Assembly (NCBI RefSeq): GCF_014203895.1
Contig: NZ_JACHJY010000013.1
Location: 214,166 to 278,165, forward strand
Reading direction: 5' to 3'
Length of the DNA: 64,000 nucleotides
Source of the DNA: Streptomyces nymphaeiformis
GTDB lineage: Bacteria; Actinomycetota; Actinomycetes; Streptomycetales; Streptomycetaceae
Shown: positions 51,866 through 60,631 of the stretch, one piece after another
How the letters are laid out: each line of letters begins with the position of its first letter
Numbering within the stretch: the first letter of the stretch is position 1
Notes under the pieces: model-generated
What the model saw: the letters and a program-made list of their open reading frames with translations, nothing else
Told to the model about the DNA's origin: nothing
Databases searched by the model: none
Translations under genes and position numbers: made by a program

Positions 51866-52324
51866 GATGCCCAGCCTGCCTCAGGACATGGCTGCTGTGC
51901 AGCTGCCGAGGGCTCCTGGACCACGGGCAGGAGCGGGGATGCACTCTGTCTCCGCGGGGTACTCGGCCGTGGCAGGGCAGCGGTCGCGTTTCCTCCAGGC
52001 CTGGACGAGAGCGTTGAGCTGCTCCCGAGACCGAGGGCAGCGCTGTCACTCGAGCGTCGCGGATTCGAAGGCGTGGATGGCTTCATGTGGGATGCGGCCC
52101 AGCAGCAGAGGCTTGAGACGCTCTGGTTCCGGTTCCGGCCTCGTCTTGGATTTTCATGCTGTGGTTGACGGGTCGGCTCGCTGCTTGGCAGTCGACACGG
52201 GGGAGTGCCGAGGCGGGGGCGGGGCCTGTGCATTGAAGAGGCAAGCAGGTAGGCCCAAGGTTCACGGCATGGCGGCGCCCACCGCCAGCGCCGGTGGGTG
52301 TGGGCTCCGGCCCGACAAAGATTA
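51866..52324. other. Gap of about 460 bp, no gene seen
   Basis: Divergent gap between the GNAT and DUF1304 genes. It holds both promoters; no coding region or RNA is supported. Confidence 0.4.
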
Positions 52325-52338
52325 TGGACGGATGTCCA
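52325..52338. promoter_or_regulatory. Candidate TetR operator upstream of DUF1304 gene
   Basis: TGGACGGATGTCCA is a palindrome with 5-bp arms (TGGAC/GTCCA). It lies 43 bp upstream of the DUF1304 start. A TATGAT -10-like box follows at 52358-52363. Autoregulation by the coupled TetR gene is the likely role. Confidence 0.5.
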
Positions 52339-52381
52339 GGTATCATGGTCACCTGTCTATGATCTTAAGGGAGTGTGCCTC

Positions 52382-52744
52382 ATGAACGTGACGGCGAATG
52401 TGCTGGTCGCGCTGGTGGCCGTGCTGCACGCGTACATCCTGGTTCTCGAGATGTTCCTGTGGGAGAAGAAGCCGGGCCGCAGTCTTTCCGGCTTCGATGC
52501 GGACATGGCCCGGGCCACCGCCCCGCTTGCCGCGAACCAGGGCCTCTACAACGGGTTCCTGGCCGCCGGGCTGGTCTGGGGTCTGATCGCAGGGGATCCG
52601 ACGGGGTTCCGGGTCCAGGTCTTCTTCCTCTCCTGCGTGCTCGTCGCCGGGCTGTACGGCGGCTTCACCGCCAACCGGCGCATCTTCATCGCCCAGGCGC
52701 TGCCCGGGGCACTGGCACTGGCCGCCGTCCTGCTCGCCCGGTGA
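52382..52744 (+). CDS. DUF1304 small membrane protein
   Basis: 120 residues from the ATG at 52382, with AAGGGAG upstream. Four membrane segments. Family text: LVAVLHAYILVLEMFLWEKKPG, ANQGLYNGFLAAGLVWGL, YGGFTANRRIFIAQALPGALAL. DUF1304 proteins are small inner-membrane proteins of unknown function. Its stop overlaps the GTG of a TetR gene (GTGA), so the pair is coupled and presumably functionally linked. Confidence 0.93.
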   Translation: MNVTANVLVALVAVLHAYILVLEMFLWEKKPGRSLSGFDADMARATAPLAANQGLYNGFLAAGLVWGLIAGDPTGFRVQVFFLSCVLVAGLYGGFTANRRIFIAQALPGALALAAVLLAR

Positions 52745-53307
52745 CCGGTATGCAGGCAGATCCCCGTACGGCACGGACCCGGGCCAAACTGCGCCAGGCG
52801 CTCCTGGAGGAGTGCGCCCTTCGCCCCCTGGGAGAGATCAGCGTCGCAGCGCTGGTGCGCCGGGCGGGAGTCGGCCGCGCGACGTTCTACCTCCACTACG
52901 CGGACCTGGAGGCGCTTGCCGTCGACGCCTGCGCCGATGTCGTCCGCGAAGCGGTGGACGCCCTCCACGCGTGGCGCGGTTCGCCCGATCCCGCGACCCC
53001 GCCGCCGGCCCTGCCCGCCTTCTTCGAGAGTCTCGCCCCGCATGCGGGCCTCTACCGGGAGCTGCTGCGCCCGGGCGGGAGCGGCCCCCTCGGTCACGTG
53101 CTGCACCAGGACCTGCGCGCCCGCAGCCGCACAGAGCGCACCTTGGCAGGCGCGCCGGAGCCCGACCTGGTCGCCTCGGCCGTGGCGGCAGCCTTCGCGG
53201 GGGTTCTCGCCGACTGGCTGCACGGCCTCATCGAGGCCACACCCACCGAGATCGCACAGCGGGTCTGGCGCCTGCTCGTCAACCTGCACCGCACCCCTTT
53301 GCCCTGA
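52741..53307 (+). CDS. TetR-family regulator
   Basis: 188 residues from the GTG at 52741 (ATG at 52750 is an alternative). Helix-turn-helix ISVAALVRRAGVGRATFYLHYADLEAL at about 33-59, then a helical ligand-binding domain (FFESLAPHAGLYRELL, VAAAFAGVLADWLHGLI). Coupled to DUF1304; probably autoregulates the pair through the palindrome at 52325. Its 3' end overlaps the end of the minus-strand unknown gene by about 28 bp. Confidence 0.92.
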   Translation: MTGMQADPRTARTRAKLRQALLEECALRPLGEISVAALVRRAGVGRATFYLHYADLEALAVDACADVVREAVDALHAWRGSPDPATPPPALPAFFESLAPHAGLYRELLRPGGSGPLGHVLHQDLRARSRTERTLAGAPEPDLVASAVAAAFAGVLADWLHGLIEATPTEIAQRVWRLLVNLHRTPLP

Positions 53308-53866
53308 CGCAGACCTCCTGCTCCCCGCGCCCGCGGGCCTCGTGCTGCCGCCGCCCGTCACGGCGAACGCGCGTGCGTTTTCCACGGCACTGGCGCCGTC
53401 GGCCGCGGTTGGGTTTTGGGCTCTGGGGCGGGGTGGATCTGCGGTCTCGGTCTCTGAGGAACCACAGGCAGAAGTGTTGTCCGTCGAGAACTGTCTGGCG
53501 CAGGTTCTGAAGCTTGCACGTGAACTCTTCGGTGACCGCACCCTGCGACAGTCGCGGTGCTTCTTTGAGGAGTGTGGCTGCCTGGCGGCCGTTGAAGGCA
53601 GTGTCCGCGTACGGCAGCAGGTGGCCCGGCATTGTGGACGGCGACTGGTCGAGAGCGGCCAGGTCCGGCCCCCAGACCGCACCATGCTTGGCGCGGGCCT
53701 CGATCGTGCCGGCCTCGCTGCGGACCTGGAGATGGATCACGCTTTGACTCTGAGGTCCCAAGACATGCAGGACGCCCCCTTGGAAGTCCGTTGTTCCGGC
53801 TTCCTTTGTCGGTGTCCCAGGAGTGCGAGTGGGTTTGTCAGAGGCGTCGGCTAGCTTGCGGGCCAT
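53279..53866 (-). CDS. Unknown protein
   Basis: 195 residues from the ATG at 53866 (MARKLADASDKPTRTPGTPT). Residues 20-130 look like a real protein: TTDFQGGVLHVLGPQSQSVIHLQVRSEAG, KHGAVWGPDLAALDQSP, NGRQAATLLKEAPRLSQG. The last about 60 residues are Arg-rich and overlap the TetR stop region, so the natural end may have been lost. No family recognised. Its start codon shares two bases with the start of the divergent gene at 53865. Confidence 0.5.
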   Translation of the reverse strand: MARKLADASDKPTRTPGTPTKEAGTTDFQGGVLHVLGPQSQSVIHLQVRSEAGTIEARAKHGAVWGPDLAALDQSPSTMPGHLLPYADTAFNGRQAATLLKEAPRLSQGAVTEEFTCKLQNLRQTVLDGQHFCLWFLRDRDRRSTPPQSPKPNRGRRRQCRGKRTRVRRDGRRQHEARGRGEQEVCVRAKGCGAG

Positions 53867-54344
53867 GGGAAATTCAGGTGGGTCTTTGACGACCCGGTCC
53901 ACGTCCACGGGGGAGCTGATCCGGCTGATGCGGGCAGCGGGGTTCACGGGTATTGACGAGTCGAGGGTGTTGGCGGAGGACTGGCAGGTCACGGATTTTG
54001 CCGAGGCGGGACGCCGCAGCCTTGCGAACCTCGTGCAGAGTGTGGGGGCGCCGGCCGTGATGGTGTCCTTCCTGGACAGTGATGTGGGGTTCGTCGAGGC
54101 CCTCACACCGGACGGCAACGGCTGGGAGGGTCTGCTGAACCGGGAGACGGCGAAGAGCTACGAGATACCTCTGGAGCGCTTTCCCGTCGAGTCCGCCGTG
54201 GCCGGCGCAATCGCTTGGTCGGTCGTTGCCGGACTGACGCCTGATGAGGAAGCCGTCCGGCAGGCGCTGACCGGGTCGGCCCTGTTCGCGGAAGAGCTTT
54301 CCTCAGCCCTCCTGGTCGCGCTGGGGCTGCCCGACGCAGCCTAG
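53865..54344 (+). CDS. Unknown protein, possibly a divergent partner
   Basis: 159 residues from the ATG at 53865. Soluble, acidic; text includes TGELIRLMRAAGFTGIDESRVLAEDWQVTDFAEAGRR, VMVSFLDSDVGFVEALTPDG, WEGLLNRETAKSYEIPLERF and AIAWSVVAGLTPDEEAV. No family recognised; the size and acidity would suit an immunity-type protein. The start is uncertain because it collides with the start of the minus-strand gene (CCATGG); no good ribosome-binding site is seen. Confidence 0.6.
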   Translation: MGNSGGSLTTRSTSTGELIRLMRAAGFTGIDESRVLAEDWQVTDFAEAGRRSLANLVQSVGAPAVMVSFLDSDVGFVEALTPDGNGWEGLLNRETAKSYEIPLERFPVESAVAGAIAWSVVAGLTPDEEAVRQALTGSALFAEELSSALLVALGLPDAA

Positions 54345-54431
54345 CCCTCGCAAGCCCAGGACCTGGGGAATGAACGCGATCGTCCACGAGGCGATGCGTC
54401 TCGAGGCTGCGCCACGAGGCTGAGGGGCCGT

Positions 54432-54521
54432 CTGCTTCCCGCACCCGCGGGGACGGCCCCTGCTTGTCTGTGCCGGTGCCGTTCAGGGGGAACTGCTCCC
54501 CACACGCGAGGGGCCCTGGCC
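54432..54521 (+). CRISPR. Two-repeat CRISPR relic, third locus
   Basis: Repeat-like blocks 54432-54460 and 54493-54521 (29 nt each) enclose exactly 32 nt. The first starts CTGCTTCCCGC and ends GCGGGGACGGCCCC, differing from the first repeat at 37659 at 5 positions. The second (CTGCTCCCCAC...GAGGGG) is degenerate at its 3' end, as terminal repeats often are. No cas genes nearby. Confidence 0.5.
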
Positions 54522-54609
54522 GATTTCACGGCTCTGACAGGGGTTCCGTGAAGGGCCAGGTCGTCTGAGCGGAGGTGGTCGGGATCCGGCGCCCCGCATC
54601 GGCAGGTCG

Positions 54610-54894
54610 CTACCCGGCAGCCACAACCGGGCCGGCGGTGACCTGAGGAGCGTTCGGGAGCAGCGGCGCGAGGTTGTCCCTGACGAAGTCCGCCGCCCGC
54701 CTGATCGACTCCTCGGCCCCGGTTCGGTCTTCGAAGACGCTGGTGGAGACCATCACGCCGCCTCCGGCGTCCACCCAGTAGTAGGCCACGAAACCGGGGA
54801 CTCGGCGAAGAAGAGGCACGAACCCCTCGTCCACTCGACGTCCTGCCTCGGCAGAGTCGGTCACTCCGTCGTAGCGCCGAATTACTGCGTACAT
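54610..54894 (-). CDS. Small ABM/YdhR-type monooxygenase-like protein
   Basis: 94 residues from the ATG at 54894, with GAGGGGA 8 nt upstream. MYAVIRRYDGVTDSAEAGRRVDEGFVPLLRRVPGFVAYYWVDAGGGVMVSTSVFED is the ferredoxin-like dimeric alpha/beta barrel pattern (strand, helix, PGF-x-x-Y strand, SVFED). Members act as small heme-free oxygenases or have no known activity. It stands alone. Confidence 0.8.
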   Translation of the reverse strand: MYAVIRRYDGVTDSAEAGRRVDEGFVPLLRRVPGFVAYYWVDAGGGVMVSTSVFEDRTGAEESIRRAADFVRDNLAPLLPNAPQVTAGPVVAAG

Positions 54895-55039
54895 AGCTGA
54901 TCCCCTCATGGATCCCAAGGTCACCTTGCGCGAAACGACATACCCCCACCGAGCGGGACTCGCTCGGGGGACGTCCGGACGCGACCTGGATAGACGCACC
55001 GGTGATCTGAACCGGTGATCCGGACCGGTGACCCGTATT

Positions 55040-55500
55040 CGGATCACGGCCTGGGTGAATGCGGGTGTGTCGCCGGCCCGGCCGGGTGCGATCAGGTACG
55101 TGTGCGGGCGGCGACGGCTGCCCGCGGTGAGGTGGATCTTGGCGGTCGAGCCACCGCGTGAGCGCCCGAAGATTGGTCGTCTGGCTCGACGGCCGGAGCT
55201 CCTTCTGACGGGTCATGGCGGCGGCGTGCTGATGGGCGTGGACGACGGTCGACTCGGCCGTGCCGACCCGGCCGAGTTCGCAGTCGGCGCCGGCCTGGGT
55301 GGGCAAGGCGGTGAAGTCCTTCACCCAGGTGCCGTCGGCGGTCCGCTTCCGCTGCCGGTGATCGGCGCCCTTCGCTGATCCGAAGTGCGCCGGCAGGGCC
55401 ATCCGCGGCGTTCCCGGTGCCGTACTCGAACGCGATCGGGTCGATCACCTGCCGGTGATCACGCCACCGCCCACCCTGCCGAGGCGTCCGGTCCGGCAAC
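55040..55500 (-). pseudogene. IS5-type transposase remnant
   Basis: Minus-strand pieces in two frames: LLPDRTPRQGGRWRDHRQVIDPIAFEYGTG, then MALPAHFGSAKGADHRQRKRTADGTWVKDF, and STVVHAHQHAAAMTRQKELR (first catalytic region). Later motifs are lost. Just left of it, at about 54997-55033, a short ACCGGTGATC motif occurs three times in tandem. Confidence 0.8.
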
Positions 55501-55546
55501 AGCAGCCCGTTGAGTGCACCCCCTGGGCATCACTCGACGACACACG

Positions 55547-56425
55547 TCAAGCAACGATCAGTCGATCCGAAGGAACCGGCCCGTCGTCGGCAGGCTCGTC
55601 GATCGGCCAGGCGATCTCCAGGCGGTTGTCCGGGTGGTCCGGTGTCCCGGTCCACCGGCGGTAGACCATCCGCGCCGGGCCCGCGAAGGCGAAGCCATGC
55701 TCGGTGATCCAGTCGGCGACGGCGTCGTACGCGCCGAGGATCTGCGGGAACGCGGCGGCCGCGCCCTCGACCTGCGTGCAGGCAAGGGTGCTCTCGGGCA
55801 GCTCGCGCACGCTCATGCCCTCGGGCAGGTCCGTGGGCTGCGCGCCGTCCTCCCAGAACGGCAGGCAGGCCTCGACGAGCGTGTCGTTCTCGTCGTCGCA
55901 CACCCCGTGGAAGCGGACGAAAGCGGGCCCGGTGAAGGTGAGCGGGCCGCGGCCGGCGACCTCGTACATCTCCTGGTACGCGCCGCGGAGGAAGGCGTCG
56001 AGTCCGGAGTTGTCCAGGGTCGCCCCGCGGACGAGGATCCGTTCGGCGGCGCCCTGGCGGACGGTGACGCGGTGGGTCATCTCTGCTCCTTCGGTCAGTC
56101 GGCTCAACAGGCTGTGGACCACGGAGCGCTGCACCTCCAGCCGCCGCTCGGCCGCCCGCAGATGCGCCTGCAGGGCGGCGGCGAGTTCCTCCTCGCCGCC
56201 GCCGAGCAGTCGGCGCACCTCCTCGACGGGGATGTCCAGCTGCCGCAGCGCCCTGATCGACTGCGCCGTACGCACCTGGTCACGCCGGAAGTACCGGTAG
56301 CCGCTCACCGGATCGACGAACGCCGGCACCAGCACGCCACTGGCGTCGTAGTGTCGAAGAGCGGTGACCGAAAGGCCGCTGGCCTGCGAGAACTGCCCGA
56401 TCGGCAGCAGGTTTCTCCTGTCCAC
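55547..56425 (-). CDS. MerR-family regulator with GyrI-like effector domain
   Basis: 292 residues from a GTG at 56425 (VDRRNLLPIGQFSQASGLSV). N-terminal MerR helix-turn-helix and wing (ALRHYDASGVLVPAFVDPVSGYRYF), coiled linker (LAAALQAHLRAAERRLEVQRSVVH), and a C-terminal GyrI-like/BmrR-type ligand domain (RVTVRQGAAERILVRGATLD, GRGPLTFTGPAFVRFHGV, WTGTPDHPDNRLEIAWPI). This architecture senses hydrophobic drugs. No exporter gene is adjacent, so the target is unknown. Confidence 0.93.
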   Translation of the reverse strand: MDRRNLLPIGQFSQASGLSVTALRHYDASGVLVPAFVDPVSGYRYFRRDQVRTAQSIRALRQLDIPVEEVRRLLGGGEEELAAALQAHLRAAERRLEVQRSVVHSLLSRLTEGAEMTHRVTVRQGAAERILVRGATLDNSGLDAFLRGAYQEMYEVAGRGPLTFTGPAFVRFHGVCDDENDTLVEACLPFWEDGAQPTDLPEGMSVRELPESTLACTQVEGAAAAFPQILGAYDAVADWITEHGFAFAGPARMVYRRWTGTPDHPDNRLEIAWPIDEPADDGPVPSDRLIVA

Positions 56426-56511
56426 GGCCCTGACTGTGCCGTCTCGCGTTACCCGAGAGTCAAGTCCGTCCACGCGATGACGGCTTCACCGCCATCGCGT
56501 GGCGAGAAGCC

Positions 56512-57051
56512 TCAGGACTGGTCGCCGGTGCCGAGGGCGTGTTCCTTGAGGAATGCGCCCGCGTGGGCCGCCGCTTCTTCCGGGGTCGCGTAAAGCGTCC
56601 CACCGGCGGCCGTGCCGGATGCTCCATCAGCGCCCATGCCTGTCCAGCACCAACCACCGGAAGGTGACTGCGACAGTTCGGCGGTCCCTCCAAAGAGCGC
56701 AAGCGCGCTCTTGCCCGCGGTCACGGGTGCTGGGCGGCTGACGGCGTTCGGCCACTTCTTGCGGGCACCCTGCCGGGTGATGCCCCAGACGGCTCCCAAC
56801 TGCTCGTAACTTGCGCCGTAGGAGCCGGCGGTTGCTGCCGCCCGCGCCGTCAGCTGCCTGACCTCGACATCCATCACCTTCCAAGCGGCCAGGACGGACA
56901 GCGCCACTTCGACAGGATCCGCTTCCCACATACGGTCCGCGGGCAACCCGGTCTCCCGGGAACGGATGGCCAAGGCCAGGGGATTCAGGGCGTCGTACAG
57001 GGCTTTGTCGAGCTCTGCCTGCTCTTCTGGGGTGATCTCAGAGACCATCAT
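56512..57051 (-). CDS. Hypothetical protein with internal helix-turn-helix
   Basis: 179 residues from the ATG at 57051 or the next ATG at 57048. Residues 40-110 include WKVMDVEVRQLTARAAATAGSYGASYEQLGAVWGITRQGARKKWP, a helix-turn-helix of the sigma/XRE-like small DNA-binding type. The C-terminal 70 residues (GGWCWTGMGADGASGTAAGGTLYATPEEAAAHAGAFL) look like a small alpha/beta domain. Family unknown to me. An inverted repeat with 8-bp arms lies immediately upstream, so it may be autoregulatory. Confidence 0.72.
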   Translation of the reverse strand: MMVSEITPEEQAELDKALYDALNPLALAIRSRETGLPADRMWEADPVEVALSVLAAWKVMDVEVRQLTARAAATAGSYGASYEQLGAVWGITRQGARKKWPNAVSRPAPVTAGKSALALFGGTAELSQSPSGGWCWTGMGADGASGTAAGGTLYATPEEAAAHAGAFLKEHALGTGDQS

Positions 57052-57052
57052 G

Positions 57053-57098
57053 CGACAACTGTAGTTTCCAATGTCGTTTATGTAAACCAAAGTTGTCG
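57053..57098. promoter_or_regulatory. Inverted repeat over the promoter of the 57051 gene
   Basis: CGACAACT (57053-57060) and AGTTGTCG (57091-57098) are perfect inverted arms 30 bp apart, enclosing AT-rich sequence (GTTTATGTAAAC, itself a palindrome). The right arm starts only 2 bp from the start codon. Likely operator and promoter, possibly with a very short leader. Confidence 0.55.
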
Positions 57099-57205
57099 AA
57101 CTGTCTCGGTCGTACCTCCAGCGCATCAGGGAGAGGGGCTCTGAAGCGTGTTGCAGAAGGTGGCGTCCGGACAGGTCGAAACCGGGTCTGTGGCCGGTCC
57201 GGTCA

Positions 57206-57895
57206 TGCGGCGAGGGCGAGGTTGTGTATGCGGGCGACGGTTTGGGCTGTGTGGCGGAGGCCGTTGCCGTACTCGCGGCGGTCGCGGAGGATCTTGTAGT
57301 GCTTCATGCGGGTGAAGGTGTGCTCGACGCGGCCCCTGATCTGTCGATGTTGGTGCTGCCTGCCTCCTCGCCGGGCAGCAGGGCTCGTACGGGGCGTTTG
57401 TTGTGCGGGACGACAAGGCCAGTGTTGATGGGGGTGCCGTCGGCCAGCACGGTCACGGCTTCGCAGCGCTGGGCCAGGCCGGAGTTCCGCCAGGCCCTTG
57501 CGTGGGCATCGGCCGTGCCGTGGCGATCACTGGTCTGGTGTCGGCATCGAAGATGCCCCGCACGTTCGCCGAGAACCGTGGTGGCGCGAGGACGCTCGGT
57601 CGTGCGGTCGCGGACCGGGACGAGGGCACCGTGTACGATCCACAGTCGCTCGATCGCATCGTTAGGACGTGAGGCCGAGCTCGATCGCGAGCAGCGGCCG
57701 CGGCGGCTGAATGACCCTGCAGACCGCTGCCGGCGAGCAGCAGAACAGCGGCGCGAGCTGCCGCCTCGTGAGGTTCGTCCGCGTATCCAGCGCTTGGCGA
57801 GCGAGCGCTACCTCGAACTGGTGGCACGAGCCGACCTGGAGGTGATTGAGGACGACGCGTTTCACCGGCTGATGGATCCGGCACGATCATGGTGA
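57206..57895 (-). pseudogene. DDE transposase (HARBI1/DDE_Tnp_4-like), frameshifted
   Basis: Minus-strand segments in order: LDTRTNLTRRQLAPLFCCSP with AAVCRVIQ (helix-turn-helix, 57.8 kb), NVRGIFDADTRPVIATARPM, RNSGLAQRCEAVTVLADGTPINTGLVVPHNKRPV, and finally IRGRVEHTFTRMKHYKILRD with YGNGLRHTAQTVARIHNLAL ending at 57206. Frame changes occur at about 57480-57520 and 57345. The element is dead but nearly complete in order. Confidence 0.82.
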
Positions 57896-58025
57896 TCGGG
57901 TCACGTCTCACCGACCCGTGTGGCATCGACCCGCTCGGCCGCTTCTACGGAGAGAGTTCCATGCCCTGGATGAGCATCACCCGCTTTTCTAACCCGCCCG
58001 GCCCCACGCTCCGGCGCCGGTCCCT

Positions 58026-58796
58026 GTGAGCACCGCTGCTGACTTGCCCGAGTCGGAAGACGTTCCCGAGCCTGTCCGTCCCCCGGTCGAGTTCCTCGAC
58101 GCCTGCGGGCTGGTCTTCGGCGAGCGGCCGACGCCGGTCCTGTCCCCCTGGGAGAGACGTGAAGTGGACCGGCTGTGGGAGCAGACGACGGCCCACAACC
58201 CTGCCACGTTCGACGGACCGCTGGTGGCGGCTCTCGGCCTCGACCAGCCCGGAGACGGGAGCCTGATAGTCCGCTGGGCGCCCATGACGTACCGCTACCG
58301 AGCCCTGCGTCGGCTACGGCCGCCTGAGCAAGTTCCCGGGTCTGTGTTCGTCACCGCTCTCCTGCCCACCGAGGACGGACTCGTGGTCGGACGTGGGTCT
58401 CCCGCCACAGCGGCGCCCGGCCGGTGGAGCCTGCCGGGCGGTGCGGTCGAACCTCCCCTGGCCGGCGAGCCCCTGAACATGGCAGAACTACGCAGACACG
58501 CCGCCCGCGAGCTGGTCGAGGAGACCGGTGTACGCGTCGCAGTCGAGGAGCTACGACTATGGGCCCTCACCAGGGGCAACCGGTTCGGCAGCCTCGGCTT
58601 CCACTTCCTCTGCCCGCCCCAGCCTGGGGCGCAGGTACGCCTCCTGCACGCGGATCTGTCCGTCGTGCAAGCAAGGTCCGGTTCGGGGCCGGAGCTCGAT
58701 GAGATCGCCTTCGTACCGTCACAGGCGGCAGCGGGTCGCCTCGGTCTGACGGCGGACTACCTGCCTCAGGTGCTCGACCGGTACTTCACAGCCTGA
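58026..58796 (+). CDS. NUDIX hydrolase
   Basis: 256 residues from a GTG at 58026. The NUDIX box is visible as GGAVEPP...ELRRHAARELVEETGV (GGx5...REx2EEx, about 140-168), with a few extra residues (LAGEPLNM) inside the usual G-x5-E spacing. It hydrolyses a nucleoside diphosphate linked to another group; the substrate is not evident. The N-terminal 100 residues (VEFLDACGLVFGERPTPVLSPWERREVDRLWEQ) are outside the standard fold and unassigned. Confidence 0.85.
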   Translation: MSTAADLPESEDVPEPVRPPVEFLDACGLVFGERPTPVLSPWERREVDRLWEQTTAHNPATFDGPLVAALGLDQPGDGSLIVRWAPMTYRYRALRRLRPPEQVPGSVFVTALLPTEDGLVVGRGSPATAAPGRWSLPGGAVEPPLAGEPLNMAELRRHAARELVEETGVRVAVEELRLWALTRGNRFGSLGFHFLCPPQPGAQVRLLHADLSVVQARSGSGPELDEIAFVPSQAAAGRLGLTADYLPQVLDRYFTA

Positions 58797-59389
58797 CCTG
58801 GGCGACACCGCGCACCTGGACTGCCCGCCCGCCAGCGCCGTCACGCGCGGCTGATCGCCGCCGCGACGTCGGCCGGGCGGGGAAGTGCGGTTGGGGTGGT
58901 CACGGTCGTCAGGCACGTTGGATGCCGTCGGTGTTCCGAAGCAGCCCTCTCACGCCGCCCTGTGTCTGTACGACGAGCGCGTCGCCGTCGTCCCCCACGG
59001 CGAGATACCAGATGCCCGGATCAAGGATGGTCAGTGGTATCAGCCTGCCGTCCTCCCCCTGGAGTGCCCGGGGCGCGGGCACGCCGAACCAGAAAGGCTC
59101 GAATGGGAGGGGGGCGATGCGTCGGAAGCCCGTTCGGGCATGGACGGGAATCCGTGAGCCTGGAGGTACGGAGGCATGGACTTGCCTAGAAGGCCTTCGC
59201 TCTCCCCGACAAGATTGGAGTTCATCCTGGATGCTGCTTCCTTCACCATGTCCAGGAGGACGCCAGGCTCCTGTGCCGGCACGGCTCCGTCGTGCTGCTG
59301 GAGGAGTACTCCGCGAATCCGTGTGCTGGCCTCGGTGAGTCCTGCCCGTGCCACCCAGGAGCGGGAACCTCTGTCAATGGTGTAGATCG
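58797..59389. other. Gap of about 590 bp with gene debris
   Basis: A minus-strand frame within 59040-59390 reads RIRGVLLQQHDGAVPAQEPGVLLDMVKEAASRMNS and NLVGESEGLLGKSMPPYLQAHGF. This looks like coding sequence, but I cannot assign it and find no start. It is probably a fragment. Confidence 0.35.
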
Positions 59390-59560
59390 ACTCAGTGGCA
59401 GGTAGCCGACTTCGTCGACCACGAGGACGTGCGGTCGCAGGTAGGTATGTAGTGTGCGGCCCAGGCTGTCGATGGAGTCGGCGGTCTGGGCTGAGCGCGC
59501 TGCGCTCCTGGTGACGCTGAGGGTGATGCGCCGTGCCCCACCTCCCCACATTTCGGCGTA
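59390..59560 (-). pseudogene. IS21-type IstB ATPase fragment
   Basis: The minus strand reads ADSIDSLGRTLHTYLRPHVL and VVDEVGYLPLS, the Walker B region of IstB/DnaC-like helper ATPases of IS21 elements. Walker A and the rest are missing. It is about 55 residues of sense flanked by unrelated sequence. Confidence 0.7.
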
Positions 59561-59581
59561 GGCGGGGCACGCCGCGGGGCG

Positions 59582-60163
59582 TCAGGACACGACGCGCAGG
59601 TGGGTCGGCCAGCCGAACTCGGGGCGGTCGAAGAGTCGGAACATCTTCTTGATGTCATCCGGGTTCAGCTTCACGCAGCCGTTGGACTTGTAGTCGCGGG
59701 CGCCGTCCCAGCGGCGGGATTCGGTGGTGCCCTGGCTGCCGTCACGGTTCATCTCGGAGTGGATGAACATCTCCGTACGCTTCAGGGTGCCCTGGGAGCA
59801 CTTCATGTCCTCGAGGTAGACGGCGTAGCCCTTGATGAGATTGCCGTTGTACGTGGTGGACTTGAGCTTGATCTTCCAGTTGCCGTTCGGCAGCCAGCCC
59901 CTGGCGCGGGCGCAGTCGTCCTGGACGCCGACGCCCGAACCGGCCCGGTAGACGGCCCACGGCGTGTTGCTGTCGCCCTTGTAGACCAGGAGCCGGGAGT
60001 CGGTGGGGTCCTTCGGGTTCTTGTCGAAGACCAGCCTGGTCGCTCCGGCCGGCGGCGGTGCCTGGGCGGGCCCCTGTGCGGCGGCGGCCGGAGCCAGGGC
60101 CAACGCGGTCGCCAGGACTCCGGCGATCACAATGCCGCGCAGGTGCGGTCCGTTGCTGCTCAT
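59582..60163 (-). CDS. Secreted L,D-transpeptidase-like protein
   Basis: 193 residues. Signal peptide 1-29 (IVIAGVLATALALAPAAAAQ). The YkuD-type motif appears as TEMFIHSEMN (His at about 131) and SNGCVKLNPDDI (catalytic Cys at about 161; usual S-x-G-C-[IV]-[RK]). LVYKGDSNTPWAVYRAGSGVG at 57-77 is the first strand pair. Such enzymes crosslink peptidoglycan 3-3 or have a related tailoring role outside the cell. Next to another small secreted protein gene. Confidence 0.85.
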   Translation of the reverse strand: MSSNGPHLRGIVIAGVLATALALAPAAAAQGPAQAPPPAGATRLVFDKNPKDPTDSRLLVYKGDSNTPWAVYRAGSGVGVQDDCARARGWLPNGNWKIKLKSTTYNGNLIKGYAVYLEDMKCSQGTLKRTEMFIHSEMNRDGSQGTTESRRWDGARDYKSNGCVKLNPDDIKKMFRLFDRPEFGWPTHLRVVS

Positions 60164-60283
60164 GTTGTTCCCTCGTGCATTCCGCGCGGCTGGGTGGGGT
60201 GCCCCGGCCGCGCTTGTGTGGCGTGTGGGTGCTCTCGTGACACGTGGCTGGGGCGGGCCGGGCGACCCGCCCGGGGCGCGCGG

Positions 60284-60631
60284 TCAGGCGATGGCCAGAC
60301 GTGCGTCCACGTTCTTCGCCTTGAAGGTGTAGGAGAAGTTCTTGCGGACCCCCGAGCCGCATGCCTCGGGCCGCGCGGGAGGGTTGTCGCCGGCGTGGAT
60401 GCGGATCAGGGCGCACTTGGCGTCGGCGCGGGTGTCCTGCACCCAGCCGGCGATCGTCATTCGGCTGTCCGAGCAGCGGATGCTCCAGCTGGCCGAGGCC
60501 CCGTCGATGACCGGGGACGCGGAGGTCCCGCAGCCGGCCGCGCTCGCCGGGCCGGCGGTGCCGAGGGCCAGTCCACCCGTGAGGACGGCGGCCGTGAGTA
60601 CGGAGGTGATGGTCTTGCGGACAGCGGACAT
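60284..60631 (-). CDS. Small secreted protein
   Basis: 115 residues from the ATG at 60631. Signal peptide 1-31 (VLTAAVLTGGLALGTAGPASAA). The mature part of about 84 residues has two or more cysteines (GCGTSAS, IRCSDSRM, KCALIRIH, EACGSG) likely to form disulfides, and a beta-rich pattern. No family recognised. It lies upstream of the transpeptidase-like gene on the same strand, about 120 bp away. Confidence 0.75.
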   Translation of the reverse strand: MSAVRKTITSVLTAAVLTGGLALGTAGPASAAGCGTSASPVIDGASASWSIRCSDSRMTIAGWVQDTRADAKCALIRIHAGDNPPARPEACGSGVRKNFSYTFKAKNVDARLAIA

